NCBI GenBank assembly: GCA_044375275.1
Contig: JBILMZ010000192.1
Location: forward strand, 1-6,667
Direction of reading: 5' to 3'
Source: SZUA-430 sp044375275
GTDB taxonomy: Bacteria > Pseudomonadota > Alphaproteobacteria > Micropepsales > Micropepsaceae
DNA: 6,667 nucleotides
The notes beneath the pieces were generated by a model that was not told where the DNA came from, made no database searches, and worked only from the letters and a program-made list of their open reading frames with translations. The translations under genes and the position numbers were made by a program. This document shows, piece by piece, positions 1 to 5,132 of this stretch (positions are counted from its first letter, which is position 1; each line of letters begins with the position of its first letter).

Positions 1-576
1 CGTCTCCGGGATGAGTGACAGCGACGGGATCATGCCGACAACCTTGGCCAGCCGCGCTGACACGGGGAAACCGTCTCGGGCCAGGCTGATCGCGGGCTGG
101 AAGAGTTCGGCCCATGGCAGCTTTCCGTTTTCCTTGTGCGCGAGCCACAGCGTGGCGATCACACTGGGAACACCGACTGACCGGCCACCGACAGCCGCAT
201 CAACGTAACTGAAGGTCTTGCCATCCGGACCGATGAAGAGATTGGGCCTCACGGAAGCCGGCGCCGTCTCGCGGCCATCATAATTGACGAGCCGGCCGGT
301 CTTCGCATCGTGATGCAGCAGGAACAGCCCGCCGCCAATGCCCGATGACTGCGGCTCGACGAGGGTCATGACCATCTGCGCGGCAATGGCGGCATCGACC
401 GCCGACCCGCCACGCTTCATCATCTCGAGACCCGCCTCCGAGGCCAGCGGATGCGACGCGACGATGACCGCCTGCTGGACGGGCTTGGGCGCCGCAAGGG
501 CAACCGGGGCTGCGACGAACGCAAGCACCAGCAGCGAATTGCGCAGGAACGAACGAAGGGCTAGCGTCGGCATCAT
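1..576 (-). CDS. ggt: Gamma-glutamyltransferase, N-terminal part (runs off the left edge)
   Basis: Gamma-glutamyltransferase transfers or hydrolyses the gamma-glutamyl group of glutathione and related peptides; bacterial forms are usually periplasmic. The 192 visible codons begin with a Sec-type signal peptide (basic residues near 8-12, hydrophobic core about 14-27, likely cut after ALA at about 28). Hallmarks of the large-subunit N-terminus follow: ASHPLASEAG (40-49), GGSAVDAAIA (56-65), EPQSSGIGGG (74-83) and DGRETAP (100-106). Arg102 matches the arginine that binds the substrate alpha-carboxylate in characterised enzymes, and VGGRSVGVP follows. The self-cleavage site and nucleophilic Thr lie off the window, so intactness cannot be judged. 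Two adjacent ATGs (576 and 573) could start it. AGGAG at 582-586 is 5 bases from the first and 8 from the second, so 573 has the better spacing. The 5' end overlaps or abuts the divergent peptidase gene. Family assignment is firm; the exact start is not. Confidence 0.93.
   Translation of the reverse strand, partial: MMPTLALRSFLRNSLLVLAFVAAPVALAAPKPVQQAVIVASHPLASEAGLEMMKRGGSAVDAAIAAQMVMTLVEPQSSGIGGGLFLLHHDAKTGRLVNYDGRETAPASVRPNLFIGPDGKTFSYVDAAVGGRSVGVPSVIATLWLAHKENGKLPWAELFQPAISLARDGFPVSARLAKVVGMIPSLSLIPET
539..566 (+). promoter_or_regulatory. Candidate promoter for leaderless transcription of the P1 peptidase
   Basis: TTGCGC (539-544) and CTAGCG within GCTAG (561-566) are separated by 16 bases. 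This loosely resembles the alphaproteobacterial TTG...GCTA pattern. A start about 7 bases downstream would fall at or next to the ATG at 575, giving a leaderless message. That would explain why no well-placed Shine-Dalgarno sequence precedes that ATG. The match is weak. Confidence 0.22.
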
Positions 577-1606
577 GATCACTCCTGGTTCGCGCAATCT
601 AATCACTGATGTGCGTGGCATAAAAGTCGGCAACAGCGAAGACCCCGCAGCCATGACGGGCGTAACCGTCATTCTGGCAGAAGGACGGGCCGTTGGCGCT
701 GTGGATGTTCGCGGCGGCGCCCCCGGCACGCGCGAGACCGAAGCGCTCCTGCCCGAGGGCCTGAATGTCGGCGTGGACGCCGTGGTGCTGGCAGGCGGCT
801 CTGTTTTCGGGCTCGACGCAGCCGGCGCCGTGACGAACTGGCTCGCCCACACGGGCCGCGGCTTCCGACTGCAGGGCGCACCGATGGTCGCGCCGATCGT
901 GCCGTCAGCCATCCTGTTCGACCTCACCAATGGCGGCGACAAGAACTGGGGCGCGACCCCGCCCTATCGGACGCTCGGCGTGAAGGCCGGCGAAAGCGCA
1001 GGCGATGACTTCAGTCTGGGCAATGCGGGCGCTGGCTATGGCGGCCGCGCGGGCGCCTACAAGGGAGGCCTCGGTTCCGCCTCCTTCGTGACGCCCGACG
1101 GATTCGAGATCGGCGCCATCGCAGCCGTGAACTCCTTTGGATCACCCGTCATGCCCGGCACGTCAACGCTCTGGGCCTGGCCCTTCGAGCAGAACGGGGA
1201 AATGGGACGGCAACTGCCGCCCCGCGTCCCGCTGTCAAACGTTGGCATGCCCGATGACATCAAGCGCCCGCCCCAACCCGCGCAGAACACGACGATTGCC
1301 TGTGTGGCGGTGAACGCGACACTGACGCCAGCACAGGCGAAACGCATCGCCATCATGGCGCAGGATGGCATGGCCCGCGCCCTCAGGCCCGTTCATGCGC
1401 CCGTGGATGGTGATGTGGTCTTTGTCCTTGCGACCGGCGCACGCCCGCTTGAGGAACCCGCAGCCTACCAGATGACGATGCTGGGCATGCTCGCCGCCGA
1501 CTGCCTCACGCGCGCCATCGGGCGTGCCGTCTTCGAAGCCGAAGCGCTGGGCCCTTGGGAAGCCTATCGCACGCGCCACCCTAAGGGTTTCGCGCCCCGG
1601 ACCTGA
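575..1606 (+). CDS. P1 family peptidase (S58, DmpA/NylC-like), self-processing
   Basis: Members of this family are aminopeptidases or amide hydrolases (DmpA, beta-peptidyl aminopeptidases, the nylon-oligomer hydrolase NylC). They cut themselves to expose an N-terminal Ser or Thr nucleophile. This 343-residue protein has the usual opening (NLITDVRGIKVGN, 8-20), the GAVDVRGGAPGTRETEAL segment (41-58), VVLAGGSVFGLDAA (70-83), YKGGLGSAS (162-170) and IGAIAAVNSFG (179-189). The NTTI motif (238-241) predicts cleavage between Asn238 and Thr239, as in NylC; Lys163 and Asn186 may be the supporting catalytic residues. No signal peptide is seen, so it is probably cytoplasmic. The frame is open upstream to 338, but ATG 575 is chosen because family proteins begin just before NLITDV and the extension is antisense to gamma-glutamyltransferase. 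No Shine-Dalgarno sequence is well placed. The physiological substrate cannot be told from sequence. Confidence 0.9.
   Translation: MITPGSRNLITDVRGIKVGNSEDPAAMTGVTVILAEGRAVGAVDVRGGAPGTRETEALLPEGLNVGVDAVVLAGGSVFGLDAAGAVTNWLAHTGRGFRLQGAPMVAPIVPSAILFDLTNGGDKNWGATPPYRTLGVKAGESAGDDFSLGNAGAGYGGRAGAYKGGLGSASFVTPDGFEIGAIAAVNSFGSPVMPGTSTLWAWPFEQNGEMGRQLPPRVPLSNVGMPDDIKRPPQPAQNTTIACVAVNATLTPAQAKRIAIMAQDGMARALRPVHAPVDGDVVFVLATGARPLEEPAAYQMTMLGMLAADCLTRAIGRAVFEAEALGPWEAYRTRHPKGFAPRT
582..586 (-). promoter_or_regulatory. Ribosome binding site of the gamma-glutamyltransferase gene
   Basis: The minus strand reads AGGAG here, 5 bases before the ATG at 576 and 8 bases before the ATG at 573. The same bases on the plus strand are Thr3-Pro4 codons of the divergent peptidase, so the site is embedded in coding sequence. 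Confidence 0.7.
596..624 (-). promoter_or_regulatory. Candidate promoter of the gamma-glutamyltransferase gene
   Basis: On the minus strand, TTTATG (619-624) and TAGATT (596-601) are separated by 17 bases. A start about 7 bases beyond the -10 would give a leader of roughly 13 bases containing the AGGAG site. The hexamers match consensus at only 3/6 and 4/6 positions. The candidate lies wholly within the divergent peptidase's coding region, as any promoter for this gene must. Confidence 0.28.
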
Positions 1607-1621
1607 AGCACGCGATCTGCC

Positions 1622-2629
1622 TCAGCGCACGTAGATGCGAACCTCATGCGCGGCGATCGCGGTGCTCGACGAATTGAACACGCGGATCTTCGCCGGATCG
1701 ACACCGAGGCTGGTCAGCGTGTTGACGACATCGCTCGCATTGGCCGTGGCCTCCGAGACGACATTGCGCCCGGCCGAAACACCGACCACATCGAAGACCG
1801 CATCAGGCTTGCGCTTGCGCGCGGTCGAAACGGCCGTCGCCAGCGTCTCGCGATAGGCAACACTGTCACGATCGAACTTGATCTTGACGAAAGCCGGCTG
1901 CGACATGGTCGGCGGCGGCAGCGTCGAGGCAGTCGACGTCGAAGGCGTGGTTGAAGGCTGGGACGGAATGCCAAGCGCTGCCATCGAGGCACGCTCTTTC
2001 GCAAGGAACGCTGACTGCGCGGCCCACTCGGTGGAGATCTCATTGACCATGCGATCAAGCTGGTTGGCCGTCTGCCCGATCTCGCCACGCAGCGTGTTCA
2101 GCTGGCGCTTGTCCTCATCGGTGCCTTCACGAACGCTGACAGACTCGACCATCAGCTTGTTGGCCTCGGCCGAACCGCGCGCGATGACCCGCATCTCGCC
2201 ATCCAGCGCACTGGTCGCGGCCGCAAGGCGTTCGAGTGCAGCCTGCGCCTTCTGGTAGGACGCCAGGTTCGGCGGCGACGTTGTCGACATCTCGTTGCGC
2301 GCGATGCGGTAGAGGGCACCCTCGCCCGCGGCCCGCTGCCGGATCTCGGACAGCGTGGCATTGCGGGCCGACACTTCGCCGAGCAGCGCCACGAGGCGGC
2401 TGCGCAGGCTCGAGATCTGCGCGCTCTGGGGCGTGCCGGTATTGGTCCCGGGCGTCACCCCCACGGGCGCAAAAATGGACGTGCCGGTCTGGGGCATCGC
2501 GCCCGAAGACGGCCCGGGCGGCGCTGGCGGCTTGTCCGGAAACAGCCCATCGCTCATCGTCGAACAGGCAGCGAGCGGCGCGCACACGACAACGGCGGCG
2601 GCAATTCGCGCGGAAAACAGGCGAAACAT
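1622..2629 (-). CDS. Envelope lipoprotein with helical middle and conserved C-terminal domain
   Basis: A 335-residue predicted lipoprotein. The signal peptide (MFRLFSAR then a hydrophobic run) ends in the lipobox LAAC, with Cys22 the lipidated residue. A Pro/Gly/Ser/Thr-rich spacer (about 31-68) follows, then a long Ala/Glu/Arg/Gln-rich helical stretch (about 70-220) that is probably coiled coil, then a Ser/Thr/Pro linker (222-245). The C-terminal domain (246-335) contains KIKFDRDSVAYRETL and ends in HEVRIYVR. From memory, this C-terminal pattern occurs in alphaproteobacterial lipoproteins of unknown role and has an OmpA-like alpha/beta flavour, but I see no clear peptidoglycan-binding motif. 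The frame extends to a GTG at 2665. ATG 2629 is preferred because it gives a canonical signal peptide and has GGGG 7 bases upstream. It converges with the peptidase gene across 15 bases, with no terminator hairpin in that gap. Function unknown. Confidence 0.85.
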   Translation of the reverse strand: MFRLFSARIAAAVVVCAPLAACSTMSDGLFPDKPPAPPGPSSGAMPQTGTSIFAPVGVTPGTNTGTPQSAQISSLRSRLVALLGEVSARNATLSEIRQRAAGEGALYRIARNEMSTTSPPNLASYQKAQAALERLAAATSALDGEMRVIARGSAEANKLMVESVSVREGTDEDKRQLNTLRGEIGQTANQLDRMVNEISTEWAAQSAFLAKERASMAALGIPSQPSTTPSTSTASTLPPPTMSQPAFVKIKFDRDSVAYRETLATAVSTARKRKPDAVFDVVGVSAGRNVVSEATANASDVVNTLTSLGVDPAKIRVFNSSSTAIAAHEVRIYVR

Positions 2630-2709
2630 GTTCTTACCCCACGGAAGGGACCACGTGTTTGCCACGCGGCCACGTCGGAATTCGTCAGGATTCGGCTCTG
2701 ATCACGGCA

Positions 2710-2737
2710 AGAATAAGCCCGTTTACAGTTGATGCAA
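2710..2737 (-). promoter_or_regulatory. Candidate promoter of the lipoprotein gene
   Basis: On the minus strand TTGCAT (2732-2737) and TATTCT (2710-2715) are separated by 16 bases. The -10 matches consensus at 4/6 and the -35 at 3/6. This would leave a leader of about 75 bases before ATG 2629. It is the best pair I see in the 2630-2876 intergenic stretch on this strand. Confidence 0.33.
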
Positions 2738-2793
2738 TCGGGGTGAGTGCCTTTGGCGCGTGCCTAAGCCCCCGATTCTGGCCATTTCTGCCC

Positions 2794-2822
2794 TTGCACA
2801 ACCGGAGATCGCGCACTAAGTT
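2794..2822 (+). promoter_or_regulatory. Candidate promoter of tRNA-Arg
   Basis: TTGCAC (2794-2799) and TAAGTT (2817-2822) are separated by 17 bases. Transcription would begin near 2829, leaving a 5' leader of about 48 bases for RNase P to remove. Each hexamer matches consensus at only 3/6 positions, so this is tentative. Confidence 0.27.
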
Positions 2823-2876
2823 CCGCGCCTCTTTCGCCGGGCCGCATTGTTTCGCGCCAACCCGACGGATGACCGG

Positions 2877-2953
2877 GCACCCGTAGCTCAGCTGGATAGA
2901 GCACCAGACTACGAATCTGGGGGTCGGACGTTCGAATCGTTCCGGGTGCACCA
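2877..2953 (+). tRNA. tRNA-Arg (anticodon ACG)
   Basis: A complete 77-base tRNA. The acceptor stem is GCACCCG (2877-2883) pairing with CGGGTGC (2943-2949), with discriminator A2950 and an encoded CCA (2951-2953). The D stem is GCTC/GAGC (2886-2889, 2899-2902). The anticodon stem CCAGA/TCTGG (2904-2908, 2916-2920) holds loop CTACGAA with anticodon ACG at 2911-2913. The T stem GGACG/CGTTC has loop TTCGAAT and one G-T pair. A34 is expected to be deaminated to inosine by TadA, letting the tRNA read CGU, CGC and CGA. No clear intrinsic terminator follows. Confidence 0.97.
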
Positions 2954-3172
2954 TTTCCTCACCGACACACAACAGATCGTGACCTCATCGGCGCCAGCCT
3001 GCTGAGCGGGTTCATTGCATGTGTCCCGATGGATCTCATCTCACCATCTGGTCTGCATCACTTCCCCCAAGACGTTCCGATTTCTCGTCGATCTCACGTG
3101 ATCTGCGGGCTGGCCTGAAGTTTTGAATGAGGTGGCTGGGAACTTGTTTGGTGTTGGATGCACACACCTTTG

Positions 3173-3197
3173 ACCTGCAGCAAAAGCGCATGCAGGT
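3173..3197. repeat. Short inverted repeat (hairpin candidate)
   Basis: ACCTGCA (3173-3179) and TGCAGGT (3191-3197) are perfect inverted copies separated by 11 bases. On the plus strand only three Ts follow. It could be a weak terminator or chance; role unknown. Confidence 0.35.
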
Positions 3198-3219
3198 TTG
3201 CTCGCGTCGAAAGTCCCAC

Positions 3220-3236
3220 CGCCAGAAAGCCTGGCG
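3220..3236 (-). terminator. Hairpin after the small membrane protein gene
   Basis: CGCCAG (3220-3225) and CTGGCG (3231-3236) form a 6-bp GC-rich stem with a 5-base loop, 15 bases beyond the stop codon of the minus-strand membrane protein gene. It is placed like a terminator but lacks a U-tract, so any termination would be weak or factor-assisted. Confidence 0.38.
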
Positions 3237-3251
3237 ACGGAGATCAGTATG

Positions 3252-3470
3252 TCAGGCATCGCCCTCGCGGAACGCAAGCACCGCGACGCCACCGCAGAGG
3301 ATAGCTATCCCCCAGCTGATCGCCATCGGCACGTGGTACGACCCCACAAGCACGTCATATCCGAAATAGATGCGCGCCGCCTGGCTCACGGCAATCACGC
3401 CCAGGAAGATCGCGGCAATCAGCGTGAACCGTTTTGGCATCGCGTCAGCCTGTTTCAGTCCGTCAGCCAT
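3252..3470 (-). CDS. Small two-helix inner-membrane protein
   Basis: A 72-residue protein I do not recognise. It has a short polar N-terminus with Lys and Arg at 13-14 (MPKR), a first hydrophobic helix at about 15-32 (LIAAIFLGVIAV), a loop of about 15 residues rich in aromatics (RIYFGYDVLVGSYH) and a second helix at about 48-67 (PMAISWGIAILCGGVAVLAF). It ends in a charged tail, REGDA. Insertion as a helical hairpin in the inner membrane is likely. ATG 3470 is chosen over upstream starts because GAGG (3479-3482) sits 8 bases before it and the upstream extension is low-quality protein. It is transcribed alone, divergent from the YaiI-family gene. The clean ribosome site and membrane-protein pattern support a real gene; function unknown. 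Confidence 0.7.
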   Translation of the reverse strand: MADGLKQADAMPKRFTLIAAIFLGVIAVSQAARIYFGYDVLVGSYHVPMAISWGIAILCGGVAVLAFREGDA

Positions 3471-3478
3471 CTTTTGTT

Positions 3479-3482
3479 CCTC
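3479..3482 (-). promoter_or_regulatory. Ribosome binding site of the small membrane protein gene
   Basis: The minus strand reads GAGG within AAGAGGAAC, 8 bases before ATG 3470. This site decides the start of the gene against the longer open frame reaching back to 3668. Confidence 0.65.
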
Positions 3483-3515
3483 TTTTGTTTTCAGAGTGCG
3501 CAGCATCACCCGCCC

Positions 3516-3535
3516 GCGGGGTTGGTGAAACCCGC
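3516..3535 (-). repeat. Inverted repeat in the leader of the small membrane protein gene
   Basis: On the minus strand GCGGGTTT (3528-3535) can pair with AACCCCGC (3516-3523) around a 4-base loop, giving an 8-bp stem with one mismatch about 45 bases upstream of ATG 3470. It could be a leader hairpin or an operator; nothing else supports either reading. Confidence 0.3.
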
Positions 3536-3567
3536 ACGCGACCAGATGCGCACACTGTTTTGATTGT

Positions 3568-3585
3568 GTGGGCCCACGGGCCCCG
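3568..3585. repeat. GC-rich palindrome in the 3471-3725 intergenic region
   Basis: GTGGGCCCAC (3568-3577) is a perfect 10-base palindrome, directly followed by a second GGGCCC core (3578-3583). It lies between two divergent genes, where a regulator site is possible, but no family can be named. Confidence 0.3.
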
Positions 3586-3691
3586 CTCCAAAGCAGTGAC
3601 ATCATATCCCAACAGGCACGAGGCCACCAGCAAACCCTTTGCGCGTCATGAACAATCACTTTCAACATGGAACCAAGCTGCGGACCGGCCC

Positions 3692-3720
3692 TTGCCGCAG
3701 GCGGTTAATCGGCGCTACAG
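3692..3720 (+). promoter_or_regulatory. Candidate promoter of the YaiI-family gene
   Basis: TTGCCG (3692-3697) and CTACAG (3715-3720, within GCTACAGC) are 17 bases apart. This resembles the Caulobacter-type pattern, TTGACG-like followed by GCTANA. Transcription would start near 3726-3728, almost exactly at the first possible ATG of the gene. Confidence 0.37.
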
Positions 3721-3725
3721 CATGA

Positions 3726-4253
3726 ATGCACGCCCTGGAATCCTCCTGCTTCGCAACTGCAATGAACGACCACGCAACGACCAACAGACCCATCGAGATC
3801 TTCATCGACGCCGACGCATGTCCGGTGAAGGAGGAAGTCTATCGCGTGGCAAGGCGCTATGCGCTCAGGGTCCACGTCGTATCGAATGGCGGCGTGCGGG
3901 TCCCGCAGGAACCGCTGATCGCGATGGTGATCGTTGCCGAAGGACCGGATGCAGCAGACGACTGGATCGTCGAACGCGTAGCCAGCGCCGACATCGTCAT
4001 CACGGCTGACATACCCCTCGCGGACCGCTGCCTGAAGGCCGGCGCCGAAGTGATCGGCCCGACGGGCCGCGCCTTTACTTCAGCCTCGATCGGCGCCGCC
4101 CTCGCGCAGCGCAGCATCATGGAACACCGGCGCTCGATGGGTGAGGCAACCGGCGGCCCCAAGCCCTTTGCGCCAGGCGACCGCTCCCGCTTCCTGCAAG
4201 CCCTCGACGAGGCCGTGAACCGCAGCCGCCGCCGCAACCCCACCAGCACCTGA
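3726..4253 (+). CDS. YaiI/YqxD family protein (UPF0178, DUF188)
   Basis: This family has a PIN/NYN-like nuclease fold by comparison, but its substrate and role are not established. At 175 residues it is somewhat longer than typical members (about 150). The family signatures are clear: IEIFIDADACPVK (23-35) with Asp28, Asp30 and Cys32; a conserved VSNGGVRVP segment; DDWIVERV; VITADIPLAD (91-100) with further acidic residues; and GPTGRAFT (111-118). The tail is Arg/Ser-rich. The acidic residues are consistent with a metal site. The frame is closed by TGA immediately before ATG 3726. A second ATG at 3762 would give 163 residues and omit 12 weakly protein-like residues. Neither has a Shine-Dalgarno sequence, and the candidate promoter points to a start near 3726. 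It may be co-transcribed with the downstream enoyl-CoA hydratase-like gene, 78 bases away, but a hairpin lies between them. Confidence 0.88.
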   Translation: MHALESSCFATAMNDHATTNRPIEIFIDADACPVKEEVYRVARRYALRVHVVSNGGVRVPQEPLIAMVIVAEGPDAADDWIVERVASADIVITADIPLADRCLKAGAEVIGPTGRAFTSASIGAALAQRSIMEHRRSMGEATGGPKPFAPGDRSRFLQALDEAVNRSRRRNPTST

Positions 4254-4266
4254 TCTTGCCCTGCAA

Positions 4267-4297
4267 ACCGCAATTGCCTCCGACACGCGGTTGCGGT
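4267..4297 (+). terminator. Hairpin between the YaiI-family and hydratase-like genes
   Basis: ACCGCAATTGC (4267-4277) pairs with GCGGTTGCGGT (4287-4297) to make an 11-bp stem with two G-U pairs and a 9-base loop, starting 13 bases after the YaiI stop codon. CTTAT follows rather than a full U-run. Its position suits a terminator or attenuator that limits read-through into the next gene. Confidence 0.45.
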
Positions 4298-4302
4298 CTT
4301 AT
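4274..4302 (+). promoter_or_regulatory. Candidate promoter of the hydratase-like gene
   Basis: TTGCCT (4274-4279) and TCTTAT (4297-4302) are 17 bases apart and each matches consensus at 4/6 positions. Initiation near 4309 would leave a leader of about 23 bases carrying the GGAG ribosome site. The sequence overlaps the hairpin. Confidence 0.35.
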
Positions 4303-4314
4303 GCAGTCCATAAG
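4298..4314. promoter_or_regulatory. Perfect inverted repeat, possible operator
   Basis: CTTATG (4298-4303) and CATAAG (4309-4314) are exact inverted copies separated by 5 bases. They overlap the candidate -10 and the expected transcription start of the hydratase-like gene. Size and placement suit a dimeric repressor such as TetR- or GntR-family regulators of acyl-CoA genes, but no regulator gene is in the window. Confidence 0.4.
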
Positions 4315-4321
4315 CGCCATT

Positions 4322-4325
4322 GGAG
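4322..4325 (+). promoter_or_regulatory. Ribosome binding site of the hydratase-like gene
   Basis: GGAG stands 6 bases before ATG 4332. It shows that the ATG, not the in-frame TTG at 4320 that overlaps this site, is the start. Confidence 0.7.
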
Positions 4326-4331
4326 CACCAC

Positions 4332-5132
4332 ATGACCACCCATCTGATCGAAACCTTTGAAGACGGCATCGCAACCCTCACGTTCAACCGCCCCGAGGCG
4401 CGCAATGCGCTCACGGGTGAACTCATCCAGGCTCTTTCAGCCGCCGCCCCCCGCCTCGCCCTCGACCCGAAAGTGCGCGTCGTTGTGATCACCGGCGCCG
4501 GTGGCGCCTTCTGTGCAGGCGGTGACGTGAAGGGCTTTGTGGCCCCGAAGGCAGAGGGCGCCGCCGCGCCTACATTCGATGAACGCGTGCACGCCATCCG
4601 GTCCGGCGCCGACTTCAGCCGCATGCTGCATGAGATGCCAAAACCAACACTGGCCGTGATCCCGGGCGCCGCCGCAGGCGCAGGTCTCTCCATCGCGCTC
4701 GCCTGCGACATGCGCATCGCAGCCGACAACGCCAAGCTGACCACGGCCTTTTCGAAGATCGGCGCGTCGGGGGACTACGGCGGCAGCTATTTCCTGACGC
4801 ATCTCGTGGGCCCTGCGAAGGCGCGTGAACTCTACTTCACCGCCGACGTCATCACGGGCGCCGAAGCAGCCCAGCTCGGCATCGTCAACCGCGCAGTCCC
4901 CGCACAGGATCTCGCCCGCGAAGCGCAGGCCCTCGCGCGACGCCTCGCCGACCTGCCAACGGTTGCCCTCGGCTACATGAAGAAGAACCTGAACCTCGCC
5001 GAGCACGGATCGCTCGCCAACGTGCTCGACGTGGAGTCCATCCACATGGTCCGCACCATGCAGACCGAAGACCACAAGGCCGCGTCGCTGGCCTTCGTCG
5101 AAAAGCGCCCGCCTGTCTTCAAGGGCCGCTAA
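4332..5132 (+). CDS. Enoyl-CoA hydratase/isomerase family protein (PaaG-like active site)
   Basis: A 266-residue crotonase-fold enzyme that should act on an acyl-CoA thioester in the cytoplasm. The N-terminus has the family pattern DGIATLTFNRPEARNAL (11-27). The first oxyanion-hole segment is GAGGAFCAGGD (55-65) and the second is PGAAAGAGLSIALACDMRIA (111-130). True hydratases such as rat mitochondrial crotonase carry two catalytic glutamates. Here the first position is Ser120 and the second region reads FSKIGASGDYGGS with Asp148. That arrangement is seen in PaaG-type isomerases (1,2-epoxyphenylacetyl-CoA isomerase, also delta3-delta2-enoyl-CoA isomerase activity). The C-terminus ends in the usual FVEKRPPVFKGR. 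An isomerase role is therefore likelier than hydration, but no other phenylacetate genes are visible, so the substrate is open and I assign no symbol. The start is fixed by GGAG 6 bases upstream of the ATG. Confidence 0.9.
   Translation: MTTHLIETFEDGIATLTFNRPEARNALTGELIQALSAAAPRLALDPKVRVVVITGAGGAFCAGGDVKGFVAPKAEGAAAPTFDERVHAIRSGADFSRMLHEMPKPTLAVIPGAAAGAGLSIALACDMRIAADNAKLTTAFSKIGASGDYGGSYFLTHLVGPAKARELYFTADVITGAEAAQLGIVNRAVPAQDLAREAQALARRLADLPTVALGYMKKNLNLAEHGSLANVLDVESIHMVRTMQTEDHKAASLAFVEKRPPVFKGR

Larger units (their letters stand above)
2954..3251. other. Gene-free stretch downstream of tRNA-Arg
   Basis: About 300 bases with no convincing gene on either strand; the open frames here lack ribosome sites and protein-like composition. 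It holds two short inverted repeats near its right end (3173-3197 and 3220-3236) and an 8-base palindrome TCACGTGA at 3094-3101. I see no copy of the tRNA 3' end that would mark an integrated element. Confidence 0.5.

Noticed and set aside
338..574. Upstream extension of the P1 peptidase frame
   Set aside because: It is antisense to strongly conserved gamma-glutamyltransferase codons and family members start at the equivalent of 575.
2236..2886. 216-codon plus-strand frame
   Set aside because: Arg/Ser/Pro-rich shadow opposite the lipoprotein, running through the intergenic region into the tRNA.
2930..2960. tRNA-Arg 3' end as an integration site for a genomic island
   Set aside because: No second copy of the tRNA 3' end and no integrase gene is visible in the window.
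2685..2972. 95-codon minus-strand frame antisense to the tRNA, containing VHPERFERPTPRFVVWCSIQLSYG-like text
   Set aside because: This is the well-known spurious translation of the reverse complement of a tRNA gene; it has no ribosome site and the real feature is tRNA-Arg.
3041..3292. 83-codon minus-strand frame in the gene-poor stretch
   Set aside because: No ribosome site, no protein-like pattern, and it overlaps the 3' end of the small membrane protein gene.
3857..4744. 295-codon minus-strand open frame
   Set aside because: It spans opposite to two clearly conserved plus-strand genes (YaiI family and hydratase-like); long antisense frames are expected in GC-rich coding DNA.
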